A stretch of DNA of 64,000 nucleotides, from the NCBI GenBank assembly GCA_032622095.1, contig CP136069.1, forward strand, positions 154,183,043 to 154,247,042, in the 5' to 3' direction. A program made the translations under genes and the position numbers. The notes under the pieces were generated by a model. The model was not told the origin of the DNA. It saw nothing but the letters and a program-made list of their open reading frames with translations, and did not search any database. Each line of letters begins with the position of its first letter. Position 1 is the first letter of the stretch. The stretch is from Siphonodentalium dalli (Eukaryota; Mollusca; Scaphopoda; Gadilida; Siphonodentaliidae). Shown here one piece after another: positions 20,995 to 33,022 of this stretch.

Positions 20995-22300
20995 ATTAGA
21001 TAATTTACTTGAAAAAGAAACTGTTGGGGAAAATGAAATGAATAACGTCCAAGAAAAACTTAAAACTATTTTTCAAGCGGCAGGCAGTAAACTATGTCGT
21101 GGTATACATATGATTGTAGGAAAGCGCGAACAGAGTATCGCAAAGCTCGAAAAACGATGAAAAAAACACCCTTGTTTCCAAAATAAAGCTAAATTGGATT
21201 ATTGCAGTAAAGTATATACATTGACAACTACTAGATGCCGTTTACGATACAATGAAAGCTTTAGAAGGCGTGTATAGTATCAACGAAAAACCACTCGGTA
21301 AAAGAATTTTGGGACCTGATTAAAGATATTGGACATAAACCCTCCATTTCTCGGTCGCATCAAACGGTTAATGAATTTCGTGAGTATTATATGGGTGAAG
21401 ATTTAGTTCAGTTTTAAACTCTGATATAAATGCCGAAGAAGTGAGAATAGCATTGAACAAATTAAATAATGGGAAAGCTACAGGAATTGACAAAATATCC
21501 AACGAATTCATGAAATCGTTAACAGAAGTATTGTTAAACGTATATGTTAAGATATTCAATGTTGTAATGAAAACGGGTATTGTACCGCGTGGACAACAGG
21601 GGGTATTAGACCGGTTTTCAACAATAAGGGTGTGCTAATGAAGCGAAAAATTATCGAAAAATCACTTTGGTCAATTGCATATCGAAGCTCTTTACGAGCA
21701 TACTGAGTAATCGAATAGCTTTATTTTTAGAAGAGAATCAGCTACTTAGCGAGGTCCAGGCTGGGATTAGAAAAGGGTATTATACCACAGATCATTCTTT
21801 CACATTGTTTAATGTTATAAAGTTGAATAAATTCCAGAGACAAACACTATTTTGTGCGTTTATAGATCTCTTTTGACACAGTGTGTAGGGATGGTCTGTG
21901 GAAAAAACTCATTGCTCTTGGTATAAACGGTCGTGTTTTAGAGGTAATTAAGAATATTTATAGTAACATAAAATCACTTGTTTCCAGCGATGGGTTTGGA
22001 ATCCTCTTTGTTTTCTAATTCAATTGGAGTTAGGCAAGATGGAAACCTCTCCCCCATCCTATTTTGACTCTACTTGAACGATCTGGAAAGTTATTCGCAG
22101 GATAAGTCTTGTGTAGGTATAGATACGAGTAAATTAACTGGATTGAGAGTAGATACTTACCTTAAATTATTTGCACTATTATATGCCAATGATACGGTCT
22201 TATTTTCGAATTCTGCTAAGGGAATGAAGAAAACGCTTCACGAATTTAGAGATTATTGTAAAAAGTGGAAATTAGAAATAATTACATACAAAGCATATGT
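20995..22300 (+). pseudogene. Decayed LINE reverse transcriptase (LINE C)
   Basis: Scattered frames give, in order: reverse transcriptase block 1 (LNNGKATGIDKISNEFMKSL, ~21450-21520); a 'TGIVPR' and 'KNYRKITLVNCISKLFTSIL' segment (~21570-21710); 'QAGIRKGYYTTDHSFTLFNV' (~21745-21820); 'CAFIDL' then 'FDTV..DGLWKKLIALGING' across a frameshift (~21855-21935); 'GVRQDGNLSPILF' (~22030-22070); and 'LLYANDTVLF', where the catalytic YADD has become YAND (~22175). At least five frameshifts or stops separate these blocks. Endonuclease and 3' end were not found. The GVRQ...NLSP form belongs to the Jockey/CR1-like supergroup. Long inactive. Confidence 0.85.
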
Positions 22301-22554
22301 TGTAAACGATTATTTGCTGCTGTGTCATCCACCGTCTGTTTTATTAACCATTTAAATACCGATATTGGCTAAAAGAACCCGAGAGAGCCCGGGCATACCA
22401 AGAAACTCGACCACAACACCAAATTCTCTTTGGGTTTAAACATTCCAACTGGTACCTCAAACTTTCCAAAACCAAAGTTTGGAGAGGGCAATCCCCCCAC
22501 CGTATAACCATAGGGTTAGTTTGGTAAAAGCAATTCAGAGCACATGCTTATCAT

Positions 22555-22960
22555 CAGGGACGTGGCGAATGGGGTTTGTGTGTTGTCTACCCCCCCCCCC
22601 CCCCCCCCCCCACACACACACACTTTGGTCAAAAATGTTTAGCAATTGTAAATTTCATGCCTGACAACAACATTAATCTTACACTATATATAGGTTTCAA
22701 TTGTTTGAATTTCTAACTAATAAAGGAATGTGTTGTTTTAGACAAACAGCAGCAACCGAAAATCACCAACTTTAGGGGCGTCAGGTTAGAAATTTCGAAC
22801 TGTTGGAATATTTCAGATACCAATTGGAAAGTTTAAATCCAACGGGTGGGGTGGACATGGCATTTCGCGAACATGGAAGTTTGGCCCGGTTCAATTAAAG
22901 GGCGGGTGCAGTTGGAAATTGCACGATGTACCCCCACAGAGACCAACTAGCCACCCCGAG
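22555..22960. mobile_element. Short copy of the CAGGG hAT-like repeat
   Basis: Left end CAGGGACGTGGCGAATGGGG, right end GACCAACTAGCCACCCCGAG (diverged from CTAGCCAC(A/G)TCCCTG). A 22-base C run (22590-22611) lies next to the left end. Interior phrases are CAACTTTAGGGGCGTCAGGT, AATTTCGAACTGTTGGAA and GGGTGCAGTTGGAAATT. No target duplication can be made out. Confidence 0.65.
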
Positions 22961-23460
22961 CCTCGTCGAATGTAGGATATAGTCAATTATCAGCTGTGTA
23001 TGTGACCTATAGATAATATTTTATAATATATATTATCTATATGCTCATTAAAATCAGCGTCATTACTCGGAACTCGCTTCAACATTCATGAATTGTGGCA
23101 TTCAGGTCTTTGATAATTCAGCGAATAGTCGCTTGCATGCAGTTGAGGCAAGAAGTATTTACAAAGTACCCCACTAACGTTCTATCAAATATGGCGAAAT
23201 TTATTAGCTAGATCGCCAATAGCCTAATTCATTAATAACATATATTGGATATATTTGTGTGTGTTCTACTATATATAGGTATAACATCCCATTACTATGG
23301 GTATAACATCTCTCTACTAGAGATCAAAACACTTTCCACTATAGGTATACATGTATAAATTCCGACGCATTTCCCGATGGAAAGTGATCTACCTACATGT
23401 ACATTATAAATTGGAATAATACAATACGAAACAATAATTCCCTGCTCTCCTGATCCACAT
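22961..23460. other. Unassigned AT-rich sequence
   Basis: Only short local repeats are seen, such as TATAATATATATTATC near 23020 and GGTATAACATC at 23278 and 23299. Confidence 0.35.
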
Positions 23461-23930
23461 AGTCATTTAAGGGTTAATGAACCCGGTCGTGAACGAGATG
23501 GCGAGCCAGTATTCGGAGCTACAGTTCTTTTAGTCAATATCGGTATTAAAGGGGTTATTATATTTTTACATTCGTAAACCAAACATTCTTCCAATGACTC
23601 ATGACAGAGACACCCGACGATTTCAAATTATGTACAATGCTACATGTATCTCAGCATAAACATATATTTAATTAAAATATGACATGAATATACACATATA
23701 CACTCTAATTCGACAAATCGAAACATGTAACGTGATGGGGTTAAATCCATTCGAAGAACCGACTTTTAGTTTATAAATTTTATTTTCGAAAATTTCCTTT
23801 CAATAATTACATGATTATCGATAGTTGCAAAAAAAAATTCCCAACTATATACCATCGTATGAATACATAATTTTTAATAATAAAATTATTAAGAAAATTG
23901 ACAGACCGAGTGTCGCGCTAGAAGTGAATT
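23461..23930 (+). repeat. Dispersed repeat (TTAAGGGGTTAATGAACCCG family) and unassigned flank
   Basis: CATTTAAGGGTTAATGAACC plus GGTCGTGAACGAGATGGCGA at 23465-23510 recurs at ~24142 and ~32688, with looser versions at 32528 and 32815. The rest to 23930 is AT-rich and unassigned. Confidence 0.6.
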
Positions 23931-24015
23931 TTCGCTACGAACACGTGACCTTCCAGACCAATTACGATACCTCATTGGCTAACCACCTGTCACGTGTTCG
24001 TAAACAACTCACTTG
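23931..24015. repeat. Fold-back palindrome
   Basis: AAGTGAATTTTCGCTACGAA then CACGTGAC is mirrored by GTCACGTG then TTCGTAAACAACTCACTT, with a ~35-bp loop. Confidence 0.7.
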
Positions 24016-24137
24016 GACCCAAGTTTAGATACGCTAAGTTCCCGCGCTATGGACCGCTATTATTAACCCCGTGACCGACAAGACAAATGTTTTGCACTAT
24101 TACTCCGAAAAGTGGAGAACTATTATTCTAACCTATA

Positions 24138-25379
24138 CCGCCATTTAAGGGGTCAATAAACCCGCCCGTGAACGAGATGGCCAGTCAATCTTCACCCTTT
24201 AAATTTTGCAAATGCATCACTACCATTAGTCATCAACATAGAGTGTGATCTGCTCTCTGGGTCCGCCCATGCTTTCACCGAGTACCTGGTTCTTCTAGTG
24301 GAGTATATTAGGTTCAGTTTTCAAGGCAATTGTTCAAATGGTGAATAAAGCATGAAAGTGTGCCCATATGTACACATTCAATAACTTATTGATATTAGAT
24401 ATGGAGCCACTCTGAAATTTCACTTTAATTTCCGAATTTAAAGAGCATTTCGTGATTATATAATTTATTAAATGTCGCAATTAATCTTACCATGAGATAT
24501 GCGTTTTATAGTAAGTATGACTCTGCTAGTTATAATGCCACATGTTTATGGTAAAATTGGAACTCCCCGTCCAAGATGACCGTCAAAATGGCAGCTGAAA
24601 GAGGACAATTTGGCGTGTTTTCACCAATATCTCCTAGATCAGTTTTTGCTGTTTGTAACTGGTTCGGAAATGTGACTTTATTTTGTATTTTTCATGCTAA
24701 TTGATCATTGAAGCAATGAAATATGCCATTCGTGGGATCCCAGTCACTTCCGATCCCTCAATAATTCGATGTTTACAGAACTTGGTATGAAATTTCACCA
24801 AGAATCTCCGTTAGGATTCTAGTCACATTTTAAGAAGAAATGGACAGAACTGTGCACAGTAAGTGAGGCATACCATTGCTTATGAATATTTCAACTCAAT
24901 GCAACAAAATTTTTCACATGTTATTGGGCCAGAGTAGGCATATAATTATGCCCCTCTCAGTTCATTTCCGTTCAAAACATGGCCAGAATCCGATAAGATG
25001 TTTTCGGCAAAATTACCTTTTGCATCATTTTAAATGAAATTGTCATGCCCCATAAGGTACAGGGACACCCAAAATAGAACATGTAGTTGTCAGTTGATTA
25101 AGTAGCATGTTTAATAACCAAGTGAATCACAATTTGTTACCTTTACATAAGAGCAGAGAATAATGAATATATGTGAAAATATAAACTTTTCTATCAAATT
25201 TTGTGGCCATTTTGCAAGCCATCTTGAGTATTGATTTCTTTCTAAAAACACCTCAATGTGATGCATTTAAGACGGATCAAATCAATAAACACCAAAGATA
25301 GTTCCAAATAGTCAAAGCCTGATAATTGAGAATTTTTAGAGAAAAATCCAATATTTTGTCCTGGCATCTCGATATTAGG
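24138..25379 (+). repeat. Composite of diverged dispersed repeats also present at 30.7-32.8 kb
   Basis: 24142-24260 matches 32688-32800 directly. 24350-24620 matches 32280-32470 in inverted order (CCGTCCAAGATGxCCxTCAA). 24900-25010 matches 31498-31615 (CACATGTTATTGGGCCAGAG). 25155-25370 matches 31625-31835 (ATCAAATTTTGTGGxCATTT, GACGGATCAAATCAATAAA). These are old copies of one or more transposon families of unknown class. No coding frame is seen. Confidence 0.7.
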
Positions 25380-26130
25380 TAAACATGACAATTTTTTTGA
25401 AATCACGACGAATATGTCGGGACTCGTGCTGACCTTGTGCTCAAGAGTTCCGGCTGCGTGTGGTCAAATTGTAATTACCACTGATGTGGTATCCACAATG
25501 ACGTACTTACCATACTCGTGGGTTATGCGTGTGAAGTGTCCTGGGGCCCTAAAATCGGAATATAAAAGCGATAATGTTCGGTTTGTACATAGAAGTATTG
25601 AAGTCCGTGATGATCTACTTTCGCCAATTTTCAACTGCGTGGGGTGGTTTTCCATTACCAGTGGTTACACTATCTACTAATATCCTTCAACTAATGTGGA
25701 GGGACATATCTGTAGAGTGTCCTGGAACCTCGAAATTAGGTAAACATGACAATTTATATGAAATCACGACGAATATGTAGGGACTTGTGCTGACCTCGTG
25801 CTCAAGAAATCCGGCTGCGTGGGGGGGGGGGGGGACACATTGTAATTGCGACTGATGCGGTGACCACAATGACATACCTACCATGTTCGTGGGCTATGCG
25901 CGTGGGGTGTCATGGAGCCCTAAAATTGGGACATAATAGCGATAATGTTCGGTTTGTACATAGAAGTATTGAAGTCCGTGATGATCTACTTTAGCCAAAT
26001 TTCAACTGCGTGGTGGTTTTTCATTACCCGTGGTTATACACTGTCTAGTAATATCGTACAATGTATGTGGAGGGACATACCTGAATATCCTGGCACCTCG
26101 AAATCAGGTGAATAAAATGTCAATTTACAT
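25380..26130 (+). repeat. ~361-bp tandem duplication plus start of a third unit
   Basis: Unit 1 starts AAACATGACAATTTTTTTGA (25380) and unit 2 AAACATGACAATTTATATGA (25741). A third begins near 26105 and is cut short. Shared phrases include TTCGGTTTGTACATAGAAGT, ATTGAAGTCCGTGATGATCT and GTGGAGGGACATA. A diverged relative is at 30999-31110. A 14-base G run sits at 25821. Short frames across the units are not supported as genes. Confidence 0.85.
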
Positions 26131-28599
26131 GAAACCACGACGACTAAATGTCGTATATAGCTTAATTATACCCTTTATTCAGTTGAATGGCGCGGGTCGC
26201 AGTGACGACACATTGTAAAGAGCGTGAATCTGGTAAGTCATGCCGACGAAAAAAAGTAGATTAAACAATTCACAATATTGCCATTATTGGCTTATTTCGT
26301 ACGGAACTACTCCCATATTGGACTGTTTTAAAAACCGCGTTGTACGCTCATATAGAGCATATATTGAGGTTAATTAATGCATATATGAGATTATTTCACT
26401 CATTAAAATAAGATCGTTATGTGCTCAAAGATGTATAATCAGACTAAGCGCCCCTCGATTACTATTTATTTGGATTCGGGGGTAAGAACAAATATTTGAT
26501 TCTCGAGTCGAGGAACCCACCTATCAAAGCTCAGAGATATTACAAATCGATTTTTGAAATCTATTAATTTTCACCATCGATACTTATTAGTGGGCTAGTA
26601 AAAAGTCGACGAACCGACAGTCTCAGACCAAATTGCGGATGAAGATGGATAACTCTAAAAGCAAGAGACTTTGTGCTGATAATAGGGCCAAATTTCGTCG
26701 AACAAAATGTTGATAAATAACACGTTTCGGGCAATTTTTATACTAAAGTTGACAGTGGTTAACATTATTATTGGGAAATTAATCGATTCTGATAGTGAAG
26801 CGGCATTTCTAATAATTTTGTTATTGGAATCTGATTATATGGGGACCATCGTAATAGTGTTTTGAGTGAAAATAAGTATCTCATTCGTAACTGAGACAGA
26901 TGTTTATTTCGGCTCATGGCAACCTACTCACGACAGTAAACACTTGTCTGGGTCACTCATTGGATAATTTTGGGACATGCACCCACTCATTAATACCTGA
27001 TACTGTTATCCTCTGTGTACTCGTATATCAGAACAATTGGTTTAAAACGTAGCCTGTGTTGAGGCGTATACTTTATAGAGCAAAATGATCTCGCAAGAGA
27101 ATATAAGTAGTTGCTATTGTCTGGCCTTGTTATGCTGGCGATGATGCCTCAGCAGCAGCGCTACGTACTGCGTGATAAGTATGACATTACCACTGATAGC
27201 CGCCAAAAAAGTAACCGTTAACGTGTCACTTGCAACACTTATGAAACAGCCGTCCACACCATACTGTGCCATAACCAATACCAAATCAAATACTGCCCCC
27301 CTCCAATGTGTTTTTTGTTCTTGAGGACACAATTGTCACGGTTATTCACGCTGTTGGTGTAGGATTGTAATATATGACAACTTCAGAAAATACCATTTTC
27401 CATGGGACTTAGTATCGAACGTGTTTTCCTTTTTGAAAACAATGAAAACCGGTTCAGCCAGTTACAGAGGTGTTGAGGATTTAAATGCAGACGGGGAACC
27501 ACAGTGCAGTTATATTTGTCGACAACTTCCTGTTGATCTCTCCGAGACAAAATCCATACATGGGAATGACATGACCACCATCCGATTTTAAATCTTCGAA
27601 ATACATTTTCAAAGTACAAACCTACACACACGGATTGAAATAATTGGATAGGACATGGCATGACATGATATTAATTATTTGATACAATAATGTGCACTAA
27701 GACATAGACGCATGTTTTGCTTAAATCGGGACAGCAATACATTTTCACTAAATGATTTGTTCTGGATCGTGAGAGATGAGCAACATTGAGTTTCAAATAC
27801 CACCATCACTGACTATGAAATGAAAACAGCCATTAAGAGAAGACCAACACCAAATATAACTACAGTCCATGCATGCAGGTTAAAATAGTACGTTCCTTAG
27901 AGTATTAATAACAATTGAATAACGCAATCAAACCACCCAATATCGATGTAGTGTGCTGTCAAAGAAGCATCTTTTCCTTCCCGTGCTCTCTCTCCATTCT
28001 CCATCTATATCACCTTGTCTTTCACTCTATATTATCTCTCTCCCTCTCTACGTATGTCTTACATATAATGTTTGTGTTCTATTGAAATGGTGTTCAACTA
28101 TCCTTTCCCAGTGTTCAGTCAGTCGAATTTTTCAAAGCAATCAAACAAAAACAAAAGGGCCATTTTTCTATTTAAAAAAAATTAATGTCGTTATTGCGAT
28201 ATATAACTTGAACAAACATCGACCGATTTGATGCATAGTCGATAAACGGATTTTTTATAGCAATATCTCGATCAGTTTCGCAAAGCGGATGTTTTACCTG
28301 ATTGTGTACTTGAGCAATCCCAGGGCGATAACTTTAAAGCACTTCAATTGAACTGATCCCTGTTCTACAACAATATCTCGAAATAAATCAAAACTTCGAT
28401 GCTCAACCTTTGTTAAATATATATTATTATTATTGGCGTACGTGCGTCCTATTACCATACTGTTGGGGATAACATTTTGAATCTAGCCATATATAAAATG
28501 TATATGTTCTAACAAGTACATGGTCCAATCAAAATGGATGCACTGTCAACAGTTTTCTATGAGGTTGCTGGTCATTAGCAATACATAATGGCTAGAGTA
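26131..28599. other. Unassigned sequence (2.4 kb)
   Basis: No recognisable gene, tandem array or terminal inverted repeat. The frames 27114-27332 and 27383-27661 on the minus strand lack motifs. A CTCTCTCC-type pyrimidine patch lies at 27975-28050. Confidence 0.35.
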
Positions 28600-29170
28600 T
28601 GGCAAAAACAGGTGTTTCACCAAAATGGTTGCCATGCCAACGGTGTACATTCTTCGGATCATATCCAAAATGTCTTATGATGGTGTGGTATACCTATGTG
28701 CCAACTTCGATGCTGTTACCATAAAATTGACGATTTTGTCCTCTTTCCACCCAACCAATGGTGTGGCCGTTGTCTATCGGGAAGAGCAATTTGTAATTTT
28801 AAGGGTCGGCAATTGGCCCGGTCACATGTTTCGTAAAATCTCTCACACCAGTAATAATCAGGATATGGATAAGATATGTGGCTCAAAATAAAGGCTATGG
28901 TCTCCAGAATGTAACAAAATATCAATATGATGCAATAAATTGAGAAAGGTTCCTCATAAAGACAAATAATAGGACATGAAGTGATAAAAACACTTGACCT
29001 TTCATAGTCACCTTGACTCTTGAGATCAGTACTGGCAGTTTGTCTTGAAGAATATATACATATACGTATTGTTATATAACTATATCCACCAATAAGTCCA
29101 CTGTTCTCACTAAAATACTTCATATATGATCATTTTTCAGAATTCTCAGAAACCACATACTGTTGCTATG
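28600..29170. repeat. Diverged copy of the 30.8-kb dispersed repeat
   Basis: GTTGCCATGCCAACG...ATATCCAAAATGxCTTAT...ACCATAAAATTGACGATTTTGTC at 28627-28740 parallels 30865-30975. The 135-residue minus-strand frame across 28716-29123 lies within this repeat and has no domain I recognise. Confidence 0.5.
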
Positions 29171-29324
29171 GTAACGCCATTTTTGAGGCAACTAATCGAT
29201 AAGAAGCTTGTCAACATTGGTTTCCAATGTCTCCAGTATATGGGATTTACGATTAACTACATTGCCCAAAATCCCTAATTTTGTTTACGAAACCCATTTT
29301 TTTTTATACAAATGACAGGCTACT

Positions 29325-29485
29325 ATGAAGGAAGTTGGAGTGTGACATGGACCGATCTTCCTGAAGCATCCAAAGGTTGCCGAGAAGTATTGCGATGTGG
29401 TTGCAAGAAAGGGTGCAAAAACAATTGTAAATCTCGAGGGCATCATTACGCTGTACTGCTCTATGCAGTTGCAATTGCAAATACT
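29325..29485 (+). pseudogene. Remnant of a CXC (tesmin/TSO1-like) cysteine-rich domain
   Basis: The plus frame from about 29325 reads 'WTDLPEASKGCREVLRCGC' then 'KKGCKNNC' (~29350-29428). After a frameshift near 29430 another frame reads 'RASLRCTALCSCNC' (~29437-29478). Together these give the cysteine order CxC-x3-C-x3-C ... C-x3-CxCxC typical of CXC-type zinc-binding domains. Similar cysteine-rich ends also occur on uncharacterised invertebrate transposon proteins. The frameshift and the lack of further coding on either side mean it is a broken fragment. The 3' side is abutted by the palindromic MITE at 29484. Whether it came from a host gene or a transposon cannot be decided here. Confidence 0.5.
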
Positions 29486-29639
29486 GTAATGCCCTAAGTA
29501 GTCGACCCCTTAACCACATCAGAATTATGGGTAACTTTTCAGGATTTAGTCGGAAATAAATATCATATTTCCGACTAAATCCTGAAAGTTACCCATAATT
29601 CTGCTGTGGTTAAGATGTCGATTACTTAGGGCATTACTG
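29484..29639. mobile_element. TA-flanked, almost perfect palindromic MITE (156 bp)
   Basis: GTAATGCCCTAAGTA...GTCGAC...TTAACCACA...CAGAATTATGGGTAACTTT is mirrored over nearly the full length to GGGCATTAC, with ATATGATA-type bases at the centre (about 29556-29567). TA lies on both sides (29482-29483 and 29640-29641). A half-element of the same family is embedded at 42428-42482 and 48292-48346 (CAGTAATGCCCTAATTAATC). The structure fits a Tc1/mariner-type fold-back MITE. Confidence 0.85.
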
Positions 29640-30239
29640 TAAGTGTTGCCAACAGTGGCATGTATGCAAAATTTCCCAACTCTTTAGGGTGCGTTCACAC
29701 AACTAGCAGAATTGACTGGCGATTTGTCATGAATTCTTCATACATGACTATCCATTGCACATTCTTGAATGCCACTTATCGCAGAATGAGTGTCTTCGAT
29801 TGTTTTATCCCATATTGGAGCGACGAAATGCCAGGAGTTAATGCACGATCGATTCTCATAATATATTAGAATAAATGTTTTTAACACACTTCAGTTGTAT
29901 AACAACTATATAGGGAATTACATATATCTCACTATATTTCTATTGCAAATGTAAACTATTCTAATCGGGTAGCTCCATAGCAACGGTTGCCAAGCAGTTT
30001 TGTACCAATGGCCAATATTGTCCACATACACACTCGCTAAAATGATATGATATACAGTTAATGCGGAAGAGTGTCATATTCATCTTTCAGACAGTTTCAT
30101 GTCATAGAAATGCTTCTCGTTTCATTGTAACCATCAATTATAGTAATCGAAACAAACAACCAATTGTTTTTGTTTTGCATTATATTTACGCTATTCCATC
30201 ATCTTCTAGCATATAATTTTTGTTTTGCAATCCTTAAAA
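29640..30239. other. Mostly unassigned; possible MITE end at 29687
   Basis: TTAGGGTGCGTTCACAC (29687) resembles the end TTAGGCTGCGTTCATACG (reverse complement of 60420-60437). Nothing else was recognised. Confidence 0.35.
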
Positions 30240-30623
30240 TCTCATATATATTTTGAAGACCTCTGTTTGTCTGTATGTCTGTCTGTCTGTATGTCATTTA
30301 TACAAATTTTCGATTCTCGACCGATCGGGACGAAACTTGGTACGTGTGTGTAGTTTGACCAGGCGGTGGACGTTGTCGTATTGGCGAGGCCGTGCGGCGC
30401 CCGCTTCGCGCATGCCCAGACGATATCTCGGAAACGGGTGGAGCTATGGACTTGAAATTTGCTATGTGAATGTATCTTGCCCCGGATACGAATTTTATCG
30501 GGTCGCCGAGCCCGTGCGACGCCAGCTTCGCGCATGCGCAGACCAGATCTCGGAAACGGGTAGAGCTATCGACTTGAAATTTGGGTTTTGAATAGCCCGG
30601 ACAACGTCGGGCTCATCGGCTAG
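30240..30623 (+). mobile_element. Helitron-like non-autonomous element
   Basis: Candidate 5' end TCTCATATATA after an A. A (GTCT)n microsatellite follows (30265-30295), then CGACCGATCGGGACGAAACTTGGT. Two ~115-bp tandem GC-rich units come next (CGCTTCGCGCATGC...GATATCTCGGAAACGGG at ~30400 and ~30520). The 3' end is a hairpin GCCCGGACAACGTCGGGC, 7 bases, then CTAG followed by T. A TC start, a 3' hairpin, a CTAG end and an A/T target are Helitron traits. There are no inverted repeats and no protein. A fragment with CCGATCGAAACGAAACTTGG recurs near 57648. Confidence 0.6.
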
Positions 30624-30699
30624 TTGTTATATATATACAGAGTGATTTATCAGTTTATATTTTCTTGTCAAAGTACATTTTTATAATAAAAAATGTACA

Positions 30700-32870
30700 C
30701 ACATCTCAATAAAATGTTGATACATGCAGCCAATAATAGGGACTTTCAAACAAATGGCGGCCATTTTATCCGCCATTTTGAATCTACCCAACTATAACGG
30801 ACACATGAGTCAATGGATATATAGCCTGATCCCTTTTCAGCAAAAATAGGTACATAAATGCATGGCAACCATGGCCATTTTCCAGCTTGGCATGATATCC
30901 AAAATGACTTATTTTTATATGTAGTATATGCGTGTCAAGATTTGTGCTTTTACCATAAAATGCACGATTTTGTCATCTATCCGCCCCACTATTGGGACTA
31001 GTGCTGATCTCGTTCTCAAGATTCCGCGCGGTGTGGGGTCTTACTATAATTTCCACTAGTGCGCTGACCACAATGACATACTTTGGATGTTGGTGGGTAT
31101 ATACGATTGTACGGTTAACCCAAGTGGGTGTATAAGGTCATGGCTGAGGTGTGCGCATAAAGCTAGCGGCTACGTTGTCATTTGTGTGGTCTGTTTGTAT
31201 ATATAGAAGGATTGTATCGTTATGTGTGAGTTGTACAAATGTACCTCTAGGTGGCTGTCACTTTCCACAATAGCTCAGGTATATGTTAATCGATTGGGAG
31301 GTAATTTCAGAGAATTCTCTATCCTGGTAGGCTTTTATATGTACAACGGAGGAAATGGCATTCATGACATTAGTCAACCAATCTTGACATCAATGGCCCA
31401 TGCTTTGATGTTATTAAGCAGCTTTTTACAAATCTCCTTGTTTGACTTTCTAAAAGGCCTGCTGTTACCTGGTCTGGCACCGACTTTAATATAATGGTTG
31501 CACATGTTATTGGGCCAGAGTATGCATATAATATGCCCCTCTCAGTTAATTTTGAGAGTTCTGCTCATTTCCGTTCAAAAACATGGCCAGAATCCCATAA
31601 GAAGTTTTCGGCAAATTTACGTGTAGAGAATAATGTTCGGGATATATGTGAAATATCAACATTTCCATCAAATTTTGTGGACATTTTGCAAGCCATCTTG
31701 AGTATTTTTTTCTAAAACACCTCAATGTGATTCATTTAAGACGGATCAAATCAATAAATACCAAAGATAGTTCAAAATAGTCCAAGCCTAATCAGTTAGA
31801 ATGTTGAGAGAAAATTTCAATATTTTGGCAATGCAATCGTAACATTTAACTAAAATGCATCATAAATGTTAGTATTCAATGTATTTATGACATAATATCC
31901 AATTTTATACATGAACCACACATTATTATTAGCGATTGTATGGCACACTGGGACCATATATACCATTTTCCATAACTTTGGCCGCCATTTTGACAGCCAT
32001 TTTTAGCCAAAGTGACAATTTTTATTTCATTGGGTTAATAGTCACAAGTAATGGTATGAATCACATACATTGTGCAGTTTTGTGCTCATATATTGTTGAA
32101 ATGTGACAAGGATAAAATTTATGATATAATTGATTTTATACTGCACTCTTAAAATCATTGCTAAATGATCAGTTAACATGGACATCCTAAAATAAAGTCA
32201 AATTCTCAACCAGTTCCAAACAGCTGAAACTGATATAGAATATATTAAGTGAAAAACTGTCAATTTTTCCACTTAGAGCTGCCATTTTGAGGGCCATCTT
32301 GGACGGGGGGGGGGGGATTCCAATGTTGGCCTAAACATGTATCGTTATATCTCGCAGAGTTATACTTACTGTATATCCCTTAAAGGAGATGTTAAAGTGT
32401 TCAGCGTAGTTCCATACCTAATATCAATTAGTATGTGAATATGTACATATGTGCAAAATTTCATACTTTAGTCATAAAGTGAACAATTTTGTTACTAATC
32501 TATTCCACTATTTAGCCAATATCGGAATTTAAAGGGTTAATAAAACCGGCGGTGGGTGACACAGCAAATACACGTTCGCATCCTATACTTAGTATGTATC
32601 CAACTACCATAAGGCATCATATTATGTTGTCCATGGGCCCATGGGGCTGCCCGGGGCTCTCCTATGTTCTTCTGGTGCATATCGTCATTTAAGGGGTTAA
32701 TGAAGCCGGTCATGAACGAGATGGCGAGTCAATCTTCACCGTATGCCTTTATTAAGTGCCTCGCTACCATTATTCATCAAAATATAATCTGATCAGGTTA
32801 CTGTGTGCCCGGGGTTAAAGGGTTAATAAACCCCCCCGGCGGATGACACAGCAAGTCAATGTTCATAATC
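30700..32870 (+). repeat. Composite of diverged dispersed repeats (partners of 24-26 kb and 28.6 kb)
   Basis: Blocks: 30865-30990 (like 28627), 30999-31110 (like the 361-bp unit), 31498-31840 (like 24900-25370), 32160-32470 (inverted relative to 24350-24620) and 32528-32870 (TTAAAGGGGTTAATAAACCC units, three copies with a ~150-170 bp spacing). No transposase is evident. Frames of 70-90 residues here have no motif. Confidence 0.65.
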
Positions 32871-32934
32871 TATGCTTATCTTGTATCCTACTAGCATAAG
32901 CATTCATATTGCACTGTCCGCGGGCCCATGGAGT

Positions 32935-33022
32935 GACCCGGGCCCGCCCGGGCTTGCCCGAGCGTGCCCGGGTGTGTCCGCGCTTGCCCAGCTTGCCCGG
33001 CCAGGGCTTGCCCGGGCAGTAA
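32935..33022 (+). repeat. GC-rich CCCGGGCTTGCC degenerate minisatellite
   Basis: Irregular repetition of GCCCG(G/A)GC(T/G)TGCCC with units of ~10-13 bp, a sharp GC spike in AT-rich DNA. Open frames on both strands here follow from the repeat. Confidence 0.75.

Noticed and set aside
28716-29123. 135-residue minus-strand frame
   Set aside because: It lies in a dispersed repeat whose other copy at 30.8 kb has no such frame; no motif.
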